Assembly: GCA_029834535.1 (NCBI GenBank)
Contig: JAQMWT010000037.1
Location: 184,262 to 248,261 of the forward strand
From: Chrysophaeum taylorii
Taxonomy: Eukaryota; Sar; Pelagophyceae; Pelagomonadales; Pelagomonadaceae
DNA length: 64,000 bases
Direction: 5' to 3'
Notes under the pieces: generated by a model
Databases searched by the model: none
What the model was told of the DNA's origin: nothing
Seen by the model: only the letters and a program-made list of their open reading frames with translations
Shown here: positions 20,765 through 31,909 of the stretch, piece after piece
Numbering within the stretch: position 1 is the stretch's first letter
Layout: the number at the start of each line of letters is the position of its first letter
Made by a program: the position numbers and the translations under genes

Positions 20765-23509
20765 TCATACGGGAGGTGGGAAATGCTTGCGTATGTAAGG
20801 CAGCTGCGAATGCATTGACTCCAGGATGGTTTTAAGCCATGGGACGTAAATTACTCGTTCCATGAGGGTGGAATATAGTTTAAGCATTTCGCGTTGTTCA
20901 TTAAAAGCACATAGTCTGAACTGTAGTGAGCGAAGTTCCATTTTACGCGCTTTTGCTTGTTGTAGCGAATAAACTGGTAGAGTTGGCAACAGGTTACTGA
21001 GTCTAAACAAAGTAATTTTGACATTATCATCAATTTTACTCTGGATAGATGATTGTCCTTTAAATTCAACTCCATAAAGATGTATACCAAGTTTATCTTC
21101 TCCCCATTGAGTCATACTGATGATGTGCAGATCGGGATCGTTATGGTCGTTTTGCTTGGGTAGAAAAAGCGCAACGTCTAGCTTTACATATCCCACATTT
21201 GGATGCTTTGGGAGAGCGGGAATGACGGTCCTTATAATCATAGCATGTGTGATTCTCTGCGTATCCGTAGCAGTCTGGATAGCAGGTGATAAGGACTCGG
21301 GTAGCTTTACGATGTGGATAGGATCAGCATAACGTTTAAAGTTAATTACATGTTGAGAAGCACATGTCTCAGCATATCCTGGTGTAGTAATTAGCGGCAA
21401 ATTGTACTCGTTGTACAGTTACAGTTAAGCATTGTTGCATAACAGGCATGTGCTGAGCTTTGACCAAACACATACTGTGTCATGAAACTTTGCGTTTGTT
21501 CGGAAGGCACAACGACTAGTGTAAAACCAGTGTTTAATTTTGGTAGCAACACAGGGGGATCTGTACCATCTTCATTATCTTCATTGGGTAGATTACTGGG
21601 GAGCTCCGAGTGTGAGGAAGTTCCCCGAGCTTGACGACGAACGATTGCATTCTGAGCTTTAGCATTTATGTGCTGCAATAGCGGCTGAGGGATGTTATCG
21701 ATTTCATCATCTTTAATGGACAGAAAAGCGTGGAACATTTTCTATGTATCAGCAGTTCCCCTCTGCTCCGCATCACTGGGGGCGCTTCAGGAGCAGAAGT
21801 TTCAGCTTGATACTTTTCTTCTATAACATGAGATTCTTTATCGGCTTCTAAGAGGTTCGATATAGTATTGGACATAGTATCAACTCGAGATAAGTATAGA
21901 TGAACTTGAGTAGCTTCGTCAGGATCTAAAGATTGTGTCGAAGCTTGAGAAGCGGCTGTCCAGAGGGTACTCAGTAAGCTTTTCATTTCCTCCTGTACCA
22001 TTTTAGAGTCGGTAGAGGGGTTGGGATTCGCTTCCTGTAATTTACCAAACAGGCGGCGAAGACGATCAACTTGATAAGTAGCCCGGTTCATAAGAGACAT
22101 ATTAGAGCGCGCATTGCGGTTAGAAGAGGGTGAGTAGACAGGACGATCGAAGCTGGTACCTTTGACGTTATAATTTGAAGGTGGACGATAGTACGACGTG
22201 TCGCGAGGTGAAATTGTCGATGCTTTATCTTTTGCATTACGAAGTTTACATGCGTTGAAGCCAGACTGTCCATATACAGTAGCTAACAACGAGTAAGCGT
22301 TGTTTAAAGAGTCGTGGAATTGATGAATAGTATCCATCAATAATACTTTAGGTGGCTTGGTAGCGGTAGTACCAGGGATGTAAGGGATCCAGGAAGCGGG
22401 CTTATCCAAGCGTCGGTTAGAGGAAAACTTTGTTTCATTGTATATCTTTAACAAGAATTCCAGTAACGGACGAACGTCGTTAGGATCAACTAGCTTTAAC
22501 AATTCAGGATCGTGAATCGAGTTGTTCCCAGAGCGTGTCTCGTAGAGTTTACACCATTCCAATAAAGATTGAGAATAGCGCTCGTGATCCGAGGGATTAG
22601 CGTATAGACGGTAGATCTCCTCGTGAGCTTTAAGAGTAATTATGGAGTTATTAAATTGGATTGATGCTTCATCATTATTTAATTGCTTTGCCTGAGATTG
22701 GAAAGCAAGAAGTTGTTCGACGAATACATGGGTATGCCAATTAACATTTAAAGACATTCGATTAAACTGAGATTTAAGCTCAGTAACATCTGTACAAGAC
22801 ACTGTCTCATAGAAATGGTAAGACAAAAGCATTACTGCACGTAGTTTATTAGGATGTGCAGTAAGTGCATATATCTTCTTTAATTGAGGCCACATAGCGA
22901 GAGCTGGTCTGTCTTGTGATTCCAAGTTTTAAAATGTGTACAAGAAACCAGCATAAGTTTCGCAGTGTTTGATCAAGTCGGTATTAGAGAGACCTGTAAA
23001 GGATATGTTAGTTAGAGAAGAATCATACACAATTGATTTAGGGAATCGGGTATCTAATAGATTAAGGACACGTTTAACATCCTCATTTAATTCGGGACGA
23101 ACGAGATTATAGGACTCTTGGTAATAAAGTCGTTCGAGATTGTTACGGACATCGACTGTTAGTTGATGTGGTGAATTGACATGCCAAGTTTTAAATGGTC
23201 AGGCAGGGCATCTTCATCAGGCAAGTTTAAATCGTTTACCTGTTCAGCTTTCCATTGAGCGAAGATAATATCAACTTCTTGTTCAAGAAGTTGATTATAC
23301 TCCGGAGCATTCCGGGTGTAAGCTTCGTATGAATCGAAGCAGAATAACGCGTCCACATATGGACTTGTCATATGCCTGCGAAGCACCTCAATTAGCACGC
23401 TCACCTTGGTTAAGTTGTCTTGGAAACGCAATCCTGCGTTAATTTTATCAACGAGGATTTGTTCTTGTTTGTAGATATCCGTGGTGAATATTGGCTTTTG
23501 TTTTGACAT
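20765..23509 (-). pseudogene. A2 gag-protease
   Basis: Gag starts at ATG 23509 (MSKQKPIFTTDIYKQEQ). A 1-bp deletion near 23190, a stop near 22929 and frameshifts near 21740 and 21400 follow. PR carries AETCASQH: catalytic Asp is Glu (codon 21368-21370), probably inactive. Last part: IDDNVKITLFRL, SLQQAKARKMELRSLQFRL, ending TGA at 20765-20767 followed by CGC, with the MTase in the same frame. Confidence 0.82.
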
Positions 23510-24024
23510 GACTGTGGCCTATTAAGAAATAGGTTATAGGATTGATAGACATATTCGACACATAAGAATGAAGGGTTTATCGAGTGCGGGCTCTATGTAC
23601 AGTACGCTATTTTAAACGTGGGCTTATTTACAAGACCAAACAAATCAGCATGCTATTTAAACAGGATGACTTGAGACTGAAGAATGGATTAGTTATCGAG
23701 CAGTCAGCCTTTTGTTGGGGAATGGAAGGAAAAACCCGTACAAGTTTCCGCGGCTTGTATAGGAAAAATTTTTATTTTTATAAGTACAAGTTTCCGCGGC
23801 TTGTATAGGAAAAATTTTTAATTTTATTAGCTATGCGAGTGAATATGACCAGTGACCGACCCAACTCGGTCACAACCAATTTAACTGGTGGGCATATACC
23901 GTCACATAACAAATATATACAGTAGACTACCGCCAAACACATTGTCGCATTGTACTCGTGATCAGGCGCAAATTGATCACTCCATTTAGACGTACAACAC
24001 AGTTGGGCTGACACACCTACGCAT
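23510..24024 (-). other. A2 5' leader
   Basis: Conserved with other A leaders. It contains a local duplication of about 45 bp (AAGTTTCCGCGGCTTGTATA repeated near 23744 and 23788). No gene. Confidence 0.65.
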
Positions 24025-24038
24025 CTGGGCCCATAACC
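24025..24038 (-). promoter_or_regulatory. A2 primer-binding site
   Basis: Same 14-nt half iMet-tRNA complement as at 879-892, adjoining the LTR end. Confidence 0.85.
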
Positions 24039-24833
24039 TGGAGAGATTTGACCCTCTCCGGGTACATGGTAGAGACTGCGTGCAGTCTTAGGCGTGTACA
24101 GACCATCCCGCTTGTCACATGCTACTACACAAGGTAGGGATTTAAGCCCTAACTCCTTAAGGACATTAGGACCCAGCGATCGCTAACCGTTGGTTGCGAT
24201 GGAGGACGCCTAACACGCTTGCTCCCTGCGGCGGCCCCGGCCGTCCCGGAGTGAGACGGTGCCTGCTCGCCTCCCGGGCTGGCCGGTTAGCACCCGGAAA
24301 GTCCGCGCTGGGATGGGGTTCGCTCGGTTGGGCAGAACGCGACGGACAGGTCGATTGTTCGTGGACCAACACGTTTGCGGCCTGCGACGCTTTTGCACGA
24401 CTTCGCACAAGACCGCGCGCAGTGGCGGTCCGTCATCAACGAGTCCTCGTCCTTCGCCTCTGCCCCAACTGCGTGATTTTCCTCTGTGATTCCGGATCGG
24501 CTCCTGCCTGTCCGGCCTGGCTCCCATGCTCGGGAGAGGTCTGAAGTTAAGTTAGTTAGTTAGGTCCCATAGACGCGTTTACACTGACAACGAGGAACGA
24601 AGCCTCTGTTAATTAAACAGAAAACCCCGTACCTGACGGTACGCACCTGGAGGCCTACTCCATGTTGAAGAAAAGAGCTTCAGACTGGGTTCTTCATGGT
24701 CATGAAAAGTATAATTGCGGAAGGGTAAGGGAGGAAGGAAGGAGGGAAAGCCGTATTACGGAGAGAAAACCCTCGTGTAGAGATAGGTGTGAAATGTTCC
24801 ACTGTCGCACACATAATAGTGTAGCTCTCTCGA
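24039..24833 (-). repeat. A2 5' LTR, split by SINE S3
   Basis: About 400 bp after removing S3 and its duplication. It ends against A3 gag at 24834, so A2 inserted into A3. It retains the hairpin AGACTGC/GCAGTCT. Confidence 0.85.
24175..24559 (+). mobile_element. SINE-like retroposon S3, divergent
   Basis: Target duplication TTAGGaCCC / TTAGGtCCC at 24166-24174 and 24560-24568. The middle is very different from the other copies, but the first ~60 bp pattern and the 3' end (CTGTCCGGCCTGGCTCCCAT through GGTCTGAAG) are nearly identical. Tail TTAAGTTAGTTAGTTAG. A second subfamily sharing the 3' end. Confidence 0.8.
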
Positions 24834-25520
24834 ATATTAGAGCGAGAGTTGCGGTTGGTGGACTGTGAGTAAACAGGACGGTCGAGGCTAGTGCCTTTAA
24901 CATTATAATTTGAAGGTGGACCATAGGAGGACGTGTCCCGCGGAGAGAATGTAGACGCTTTATCTTTAGCGTTACGCAGTTTACGAGCGTTAAAACCAGA
25001 TTGTCCAGCAACTGTTGCTAGCAATGAATATGCATTGTTTAATGAGTCGTGAGACTGGTGAATAGTATCCATCAGCAGTACTTTAGGAGGCTTGGTTGCA
25101 GTGGTACCTGGGATGTAGGGAATCCAGGACGCTGGTTTATCCAGGCGTCGGTTGGTTGAGAACTTCGTCTCAGTCGATGGGTATGGTTTATGCGCCATGT
25201 CTTGAGGTGGTCTGGCAGTGCATCTTCATCTGGAAGATGGAGTTCATTAACTTTTCAGCCTTCCATCTGGAAAAGATGATATTAACTTCGTGGTCGATGA
25301 GTTGATTGTATTCCGGAGCATTCCGGGTATATGCATCATACGAATCGAAGGCGAACAACGCGTCCGCGTATGGGCATGTCATGTGCCTACGAAGCATTTC
25401 AAGTTGCAAACTGACCTTAGTTGAATTGTCCTGAAAGCGAAGACCTTCTTGGAGCTTATCAACTAGAGTTTGTTCTTGTTTATAAATATCCGTAGTGGAT
25501 ATTGGTTTTGGTCTTGACAT
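24834..25520 (-). pseudogene. A3 gag remnant
   Basis: Starts at ATG 25520 (MSRPKPISTTDIYKQEQ). An internal deletion near 25190 removes the middle of gag and joins to TKFSTNRRLDKPASWIPYIP. It is broken at 24834 by A2. The rest of A3 is not found in the window. Confidence 0.8.
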
Positions 25521-25991
25521 TGTTGTGACCTACTCAAGGTAGGTTAGAGGATTGATAGACAGGTTCGACACATAAGAATGAAGGGTTTCTTGGGTGCGGG
25601 TGCATATATACAGTACGTTATATTTAAACGTGGATTTATTTACAAGACCAAACAAATCAACATGCCATTTAAACATGGTGACTTGAGACTGAAGAATGGA
25701 TTAATTCTCTAGCAGTCAGTCTTTTGTTGGGGAATGGAGGGGAAAAAAACCCACACAAGTTTCCGCAGCTTGTGTAGGAAAAATTTAATTTTATTAGTTA
25801 TGCGAGTGCACGTGACCAATGGCCGACCCAACTCAGCCACGAACCAACTTAACTGGTGGGCACGCACCGTCGCATAACAAATATGTACAGTAGACCACCG
25901 CCAAACACATTGTCGCGTTGTACTCGTAATCAGGCGCAAACTGATCACTCCATTATACGCACAACACAGCTGGGCTGACACACCTACGCAT
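25521..25991 (-). other. A3 5' leader
   Basis: Leader conserved with A1, A2 and A4. No gene. Confidence 0.65.
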
Positions 25992-26005
25992 CTGGGCCCA
26001 TAACC
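25992..26005 (-). promoter_or_regulatory. A3 primer-binding site
   Basis: Half iMet-tRNA complement, perfect 14 nt, next to the LTR. Confidence 0.85.
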
Positions 26006-26418
26006 TGGAGAGATTTGACCCTCTCCGGGTACATGGTAGAGACCGCGTGCGGTCTTAGGCGTGTACATACCATTCCGCTTGTCACATGCTACTACACAAG
26101 GTAGGGATTTAGGCCCTAACTCCTTAGGGACATTAGGATCTATATAAGCGTTTACACTGACAACGAGGAACGAAGCCTCTGCTAATTAAGCAGAGAACCC
26201 CGCACCTAACGGTACGCACCTGGAGGACTTCTCCTTGTTGGAAGAGAGCTTCAGACTGGTAACTTCATAGTCTTGAAATAAATAATTGCGGAAGGGTAAG
26301 GGAGAGGGAAGATATAAGGGAAAGCCGTATTACGTAGAGAAAACCCTCGTGTAAAAGGAGTATGAAAAGAGATGCGAAGAACTCCAGCGTCGTACACATT
26401 ATAGTGTAGCTCTCTGGA
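26006..26418 (-). repeat. A3 5' LTR
   Basis: Uninterrupted family A LTR. Two stem sequences differ from A1 by paired changes that keep base pairing (26040-26055 and 26178-26194). It ends next to the Ty3/gypsy fragment, so A3 probably inserted there. Confidence 0.85.
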
Positions 26419-26420
26419 AT

Positions 26421-28166
26421 TTGATCTTCCAAGAAATCCCCACCGATGTACCTGACACAGCCTGTTTTACCTTCTCTTCGGTGACGATGCCTATACCGAC
26501 GGACAGCGGACCCACCGCAGCTATGGCAGCAGTTAGTACGCGACAGAATTTACAACCGCCTCAATTCTCGTACGAGTCTGAGCCAGTTGACTCCGTCGAA
26601 CGTCTTCCTTTTGCGGATCAAGCTGAGGATGAGATCACTCTCGATGAGATAGCGAAAGAACAAGCTGAAGACGACACATGCAAACGAATCAGACGAAATC
26701 TCGATTCTGAACAGAAAGATCAAGACGAGCAGTCATCCGTACCGTATGAAGTTGACAACAACGTGTTGTATAAGATCGATGATTCGGATTCTCAACGTCT
26801 TATTGTGGTCCCTCCGTCGATGAGAAAGCGAGTAATCGCCATGCATCATCGAGGATTGTTCAGAGGCCATGTAGGACGAGACTCCACGGCGAATCAAATC
26901 TTAGAACGGTATTGGTGGCCAAACGCCTCATCGTCAGTTGATGAGTTTGTCAGTGCCTGCATTATTTGCCAGAAGATTCGATCCACCATGCCTAAGCGTC
27001 ATGGGTTTCTCTGTCAACCGAATCGCGTCGGAGGTTGCTATGTCCTAGGTATGGATCTGATTGGACCTCTGCGAGGTGCTGGCTTGTAGACGTACATACT
27101 TGCGATGTACGATGGAGCGTCGCATTTATTGAAACGGGCTCTGATCAACACCAAACATGATTATTCAATTTTGAACGCGTTTGTGGACAAGATTTCACTT
27201 GAGGGAAGTCTCCCACGATGCATAGTCACGGATAATGGAAATGAGGTCGCGAACATTTTATTTCGCACGTTCGTTCGTCAATTCAACGTACGTTATCGTA
27301 CTACCCTTCCATATCACCCTCAGAGTAACCACACTGAACGTGTCAACCGATTTATCAAAGCCTTCTTGAGAGCTGCGATCGATGAACAGCGTCAGCCAGA
27401 TTGGTGCAATTTCCTCCCATATGTTGCATTCATGTACAATAGGATGTACATTCCGGGAACGAAGATTTCACCTTTCATGATGCGTACCGGCACGCAACCC
27501 CTGTTACCACCCGATTACAATCTTTTGAGTGAACAGCGTGATCTACCGCAATCGCGTCAGCCGATTTTGATGGACTTTAAGAACAAGTTTGAATTTTACA
27601 GTCCACTCGTTACACGAGCTCACCAAAAGGCCCATGAGAGCCAGAAACTCAACTATGATGCCCACCAAATTGACATCCAGTTCCCCCCGGGTGATTATGT
27701 TTTGCGTTTCGTGCCTAAGACGCGCCACAAGCTACGGCCTATTTGGCGCGGACCTTACATAGTTACCAGACTAATCTCTCCCGTCGTTTGCGAAATTCAA
27801 GACGTCAACGACGATGATGCTGAATCGGTTGTAGTATCTGAACAGCAGATTGTGCCTTTGAAAGTGCCAACCATCGACACTTCTTCAGCCCCGCTGCATT
27901 TACCTTCAGACCGCGACCGTTTCGAACATGGCAAGTTCGCAATTTTCAGGGTTAAAGGACGATCCAACGCGTGGAAGAAGCGTATCTACGTTGCTGAAGT
28001 CTACGAAGAATATGACCACGACAATGATACCGTTGCGCTCCACTACTATACCGATTTGGGACCGCGCGATGATCCTCGTGTTTTTGATCCTACTAAGCCA
28101 CTGGCCGAGCGACGCTTAAGACCAGAATACAAGGACCCTGACGGAGGTAGCTTCACACGCCTATGA
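26421..28166 (+). pseudogene. Ty3/gypsy integrase
   Basis: The frame runs through one in-frame TAG at 27087-27089. Order: tail of RNase H spacer, H2C2 zinc domain (HHRGLFRGHVGRD ... CIICQK), rve core with D (GMDLIGPL), D (CIVTDNGNEV), E (HTERVNRFIKAFLRA), then the GPY/F-like module (PGDYVLRFVPKTRHKLRPIW), and a C-terminal domain (KKRIYVAEVYEEYDHDND ... VALHYYTDLG) that resembles a small beta-barrel reader such as a Tudor or chromo-barrel fold (inference). Ends TGA at 28164-28166. RT is absent upstream, lost at the A3 LTR. Only the TAG breaks the frame. Confidence 0.9.
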
Positions 28167-28172
28167 CCAAAT

Positions 28173-28331
28173 ATGGAGGGCTGTGAACCCTGTGTGACTG
28201 ATTTTCGCCCGGATGAAATCGATGTCCTCGTCCTCGTCAGTAACTTCGGCCTCCACAGCAACAAAGTTCCTGCTGATGTAGCTGACCGAGCTTATCGTAC
28301 CATTCGTGAGCGTGACCTTCGTCACCCTTGA
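28173..28331 (+). CDS. 52-residue frame after gypsy integrase, doubtful
   Basis: ATG 28173 to TGA 28331, in the same frame as the integrase and 6 bp after its stop. Begins MEGCEPCVTDFRPDEIDVLV. It could be a readthrough extension or the former C-terminus. No family recognised. Confidence 0.3.
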   Translation: MEGCEPCVTDFRPDEIDVLVLVSNFGLHSNKVPADVADRAYRTIRERDLRHP

Positions 28332-28450
28332 AGTCGAGGACGACTTCATCTCAAGTAGGGGGCTCCTGTGGCAGTAACGCCCATCCCCCACTGCCTGCCA
28401 GCCTGCCACCTGACTTACCCTGATTGTTGCCCTGTTACTGACCTTGCAAT
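28332..28450 (+). other. gypsy 3' untranslated segment
   Basis: No gene. Includes CCTGCCAGCCTGCCACCTG repeats just before the polypurine tract. Confidence 0.5.
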
Positions 28451-28461
28451 TATGGGGGGGG
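28451..28461 (+). promoter_or_regulatory. gypsy polypurine tract
   Basis: TATGGGGGGGG directly followed by TGTCATC, the typical border of a Ty3/gypsy 3' LTR. Confidence 0.75.
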
Positions 28462-29075
28462 TGTCATCTTGAAACCCTCACCTGCGCTTCTACTGAACCC
28501 AATGCACCAGGCATTTGTATTGTTTTCTAGCTGTCTTCTTGCTATTACCCTCATTTTATTGTCCGATTTTGAGATGGCGTGAGTGTTTACGCTGAGATCG
28601 GGCGTGTAATGGGTTTCACCCGCGGTTCGGGTTGGGAGAAAGGGTTGTTGAGGCCTCTGGTCCGGCCAAGAGGGGCGGGTATCTGAGAGAAAACCACTAC
28701 AGGGGTCCGAGGTCAGTCCGGAGTCCTTGGTCAGTTCCGGAGTCATTGCGGGGTCCGGAGTCCGCGGTCGGTCCGGAGTCCTTAGTCAGTCCGGAGTCCG
28801 CGGTCGGTCCGGAGTCCTTGCGAGGTCCGGAGTCCTCGCGGGGCCCGGAGTCCTTGCGGGGTTCGAAGTCCTTGCGGGGTTCGGGGTCCTTGCTGGGCCC
28901 GGGGTCCTTTGCCGGTCCGGAGTCCTTGGTCGGTCTGGAGTCCTTGCGGTGCCCGGAGTTCTCCGAGGTCCCCTTGGTCGTTCCGCGGACTCCGTGCGAG
29001 GTCCGGAATGCTTGCGGGGTCCTGAGTCCTCCGCGGCCCGAGGTCCTTGGTCGGCCGAAGCCCCTTTAGTCTCCT
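28462..29075 (+). repeat. gypsy 3' LTR, incomplete
   Basis: Starts TGTCATCTTG after the polypurine tract. Its 3' end is not seen because the D LTR begins at 29076. It contains the minisatellite at 28703-29062 and no gene. Confidence 0.6.
28703..29062 (+). repeat. 18-bp minisatellite
   Basis: About 20 imperfect copies of GGTCCGGAGTCCTTGCGG. The plus strand is open through it (repeating GPESLR), but this follows from an 18-bp unit without stops and is not taken as a gene. Confidence 0.85.
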
Positions 29076-29393
29076 TGCAGAGAAATCTGCTAACTCATAC
29101 CCTTATTCCGCCCGTCGAGAACGCGATCTCTCCTTACCCTTCTTCCTCCCTTTTACACAGTCAAATAGTCCTCCGATCTGTGCTCACGCTCATCATCATG
29201 GTCTAGCGCGCCCCGCAGGTACGTAGTAATTACATGTTACACTGATGTGTTGCTATGTATCGTCTGTCGTGTGCCGAGGCTAGGGGGAACCCTACCTTTG
29301 TTTCCCTGGAACCTACTTATCCTTGCCAGCCTCGCGCGGTGAGACGGGATGGTCTCTCAGTGATCTAACCACTGCCTAGCGGAATTCTCTGCA
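29076..29393 (+). repeat. D 5' LTR (family C)
   Basis: 318 bp, starts TGCAGAG and ends CTCTGCA. Homologous to the C1 and C2 3' LTRs. It contains ATGGTCTAG (29198-29206) and a splice-donor-like CAGGTACGTAG (GT at 29219). Confidence 0.85.
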
Positions 29394-29407
29394 GGTTATG
29401 GGCCCAG
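29394..29407 (+). promoter_or_regulatory. D primer-binding site
   Basis: GGTTATGGGCCCAG directly after the LTR, half iMet-tRNA complement. Confidence 0.85.
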
Positions 29408-29521
29408 CGGGGTCCTGAGGGATCATGTGTTGCATGCACTTATTGGGTTTTGGACCGTTACCGCGCCGGTCTAGCCTCGCCATGCAACACAATTGTTTGT
29501 ATGCGATTCAACATGAATTGT
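29408..29521 (+). other. D leader, first part
   Basis: No gene. Interrupted at 29521 by B1 and resumes at 39514. Confidence 0.7.
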
Positions 29522-29718
29522 TAGAGATAGAAAATTCGAATTAGGGTTAGTACCCCCTATTCTAGGGTTAGTTCCCTTAACTTTAGCACCTTTTGATTTA
29601 AGAAAACGCCGTGTTATTCACACCGGCTGTCCTCGTTCTAGGAGACAGATTCGAGGGCAGACTACCACTGCTCTCTCGCTCTGCTGAAGGGTAACATAGT
29701 GGAAATTGCTGTTCTCTA
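29522..29718 (+). repeat. B1 5' LTR (197 bp)
   Basis: Starts TAGAGATAG and ends TTCTCTA: inverted TAGAGA/TCTCTA ends instead of TG...CA. Matches 39318-39513 and 44631-44826. Confidence 0.92.
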
Positions 29719-29732
29719 GGTTATGGGCCCAG
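29719..29732 (+). promoter_or_regulatory. B1 primer-binding site
   Basis: GGTTATGGGCCCAG, perfect half iMet-tRNA complement. Confidence 0.85.
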
Positions 29733-29800
29733 TCCCGGTATCAGCAGAGCCCCAGGATTTCCAGAAGAGTCCCACCGCTCCCTGACTGAACCCAAGCAAA

Positions 29801-31909
29801 ATGCTAACCAATCAAGAACTCGAAACGGAGATAAGAGAACAAGAAGCTCGCTTAGAAGCCAAGTACCAAAGAGACATGCAACAACAAGCTGAATTGTACG
29901 AAACTCGGCATCGAAGCGAGATGGCAGCACAAAAACAAGACAACGACGCTCGCTTCCAAGCACTCGACGAGAGATTTATTGCCATACAGGCACCACCACC
30001 TGCCGTCGCTGCTGCGGCTCCACCCCCCACTCCAGCTCAACAAGACCCCAAGACCAAGGCTAACACCTTTAGTGACCAACCTAGCGCCGTCCTCAAGTCA
30101 ATGGACTCAGCGCAAGTCACGCCCCAAATGCACTCGTTTCGTGTTATGCAGGTGTTCGTTGAACATCTGATGCCGGAAACAGGCATAACACAATATTCTT
30201 TGCAGGGCTTCTACACGTGGGAATCCGTCTTGCGCGGATCAAACGATCTCGCTGACGCTCTTCTCAGCCACTGCATCAAGGAATACGACAAGGACCCCGA
30301 CTACAACTCTACCGCCGGGAACACGCAAGATTTCCAAGGCCGTTACGTCTACTACAAGGGCACTTACCGCAAGTTCGGCAGACACTTCTTGGCGAACGTC
30401 TACGAGCCAAAGCCCCAAGAACTTAAAGACCAATACAAGGACGCGACCGATACGACGAAAGGCAAGTTGTATCCGATCACCCAACATCACCTCCAAGGAA
30501 AAGAAGCCGACTTCATCGTGTACCTCCGCGAGACCGTGCACCCCCCCTTTCGTCGTTTCCTGCATGCCGGTAGCGACTCCGTCAAGCACCCTGCATACGA
30601 CGAAATTGACGCGCTCGGATCTTCCCATCCGATAGGACTTGAATCGTACTACAAGCTCGCCTCGCACTCGACAAGCACACGGGCCAGAACCACGTCCACC
30701 ATGCGCATTGTGTCTATAATGCCTTCCTGGACACGCCGTTCAACCCGGAGATCCACGAGCCTGCGCATTATATCGACTATATGCGCCATGTTCAGCAGCA
30801 ACTCCGCCAAATCACCAACGATTCCTCTCTCCAACTTTCCGACGACAAGATCCTCGAGGAAATCCACCAACTCCTTCGCTTCAAGTACCCCCCAAGCTTG
30901 CTTGACTCCCGCACCCCAACACACATCAAAGGCTTCGCGCGTCTTGCCGATTGTCTACGTACTCCAAACGACTCGCTATTACTCGACGAAGACAAGGAAG
31001 CCATCCATCACCTTCCCAAGCTAATCGCTCGCATCACAGTCATCTCCACCTTCGAGCGCAACTTTTGGGCTCACCTTAAGCCTCATCCCACCCTCAATTT
31101 CAAGCCGTTGCGATTCGTCACTGACTTTGGTCGTCTACCGCTCCGGATCCCAATGAAGCCTCCTACGACGACACCGACCCTGTTGCCGTCTTTCTCACGG
31201 AAGCCGACCTAGATCAAGATGACGACAATGATCTCATCCAACATCTTCACGCCTATCGCAAGAAACAGCTCACGCGACATCCCAAGAAGCCCCCCCCAAA
31301 AAAGCCTCCGAATCCTCGCTCTCCGTCGTACTATCGTCATAACATCAACGACAGTCCAAAGCCCAAAGCCACCCCTGTCACCACAACGAAGACCAAGCAA
31401 AATCCCCGTGCTGCTCCTGTCACCTCCGACAAACGCGAGCACCCGCACCTCCGCAAGGTCACCTTTCCAACCCAACCGCATCCACCCAACCCATCTACTC
31501 CTGACCAGCTATTGAAGGTCCCCCTTCGTGAAGTCCGTCGCAAGCTCCAAACCATACGGAATCTCAGCCAAGCCGGTCGCCAACACACGTCCAGCTCCGA
31601 GCGCATGAGCAAGCTAATCAACCTCATCACCACCATCTCCGACGAGATACTTCTCTCCGAAGCCGACGGCGATGCCGCAGAGTTTCTTCAGGTGCTATCG
31701 TCCGATCCTCAGGATGATCCACCTGATGAGGGCGAAACTGACGAAAAAGATGACCAAGGCCATCTCGGTTTCTATGATGATCACGGCAGCTAGGCCTCTA
31801 CGACGACACCATCCCCGAAATCCGCGATGAGGATGATTCCGCCGAAGACTACGCACAACGTCACAGTAACTACATGCGTGCTCTCCACCAGAGTCAGCTT
31901 TTTCGCTGA
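29801..31909 (+). pseudogene. B1 gag
   Basis: ATG 29801 (MLTNQELETEIREQEARLEA); B2 starts at the same codon. An N-terminal Gln/Glu-rich coiled coil (~70 aa), a Pro/Ala linker (APPPAVAAAAPPPTPAQQD), a helical capsid-like region (GFYTWESVLRGSNDLADALL), then a basic and acidic C-terminal tail (REVRRKLQTIRNLSQAGRQ). No CCHC knuckle. Frameshifts near 30640, 31140 and 31790. The stop TGA overlaps the pol start as TGATG. Confidence 0.78.

Noticed and set aside
28632-29069. Repeat protein gene with GPESLR units
   Set aside because: An 18-bp tandem repeat without stops gives an open frame by itself; no start context or conservation.
29535-29580. Telomere-like TTAGGGTTAG in the B LTR
   Set aside because: Only single or double units, present in every B LTR at the same place; no array.
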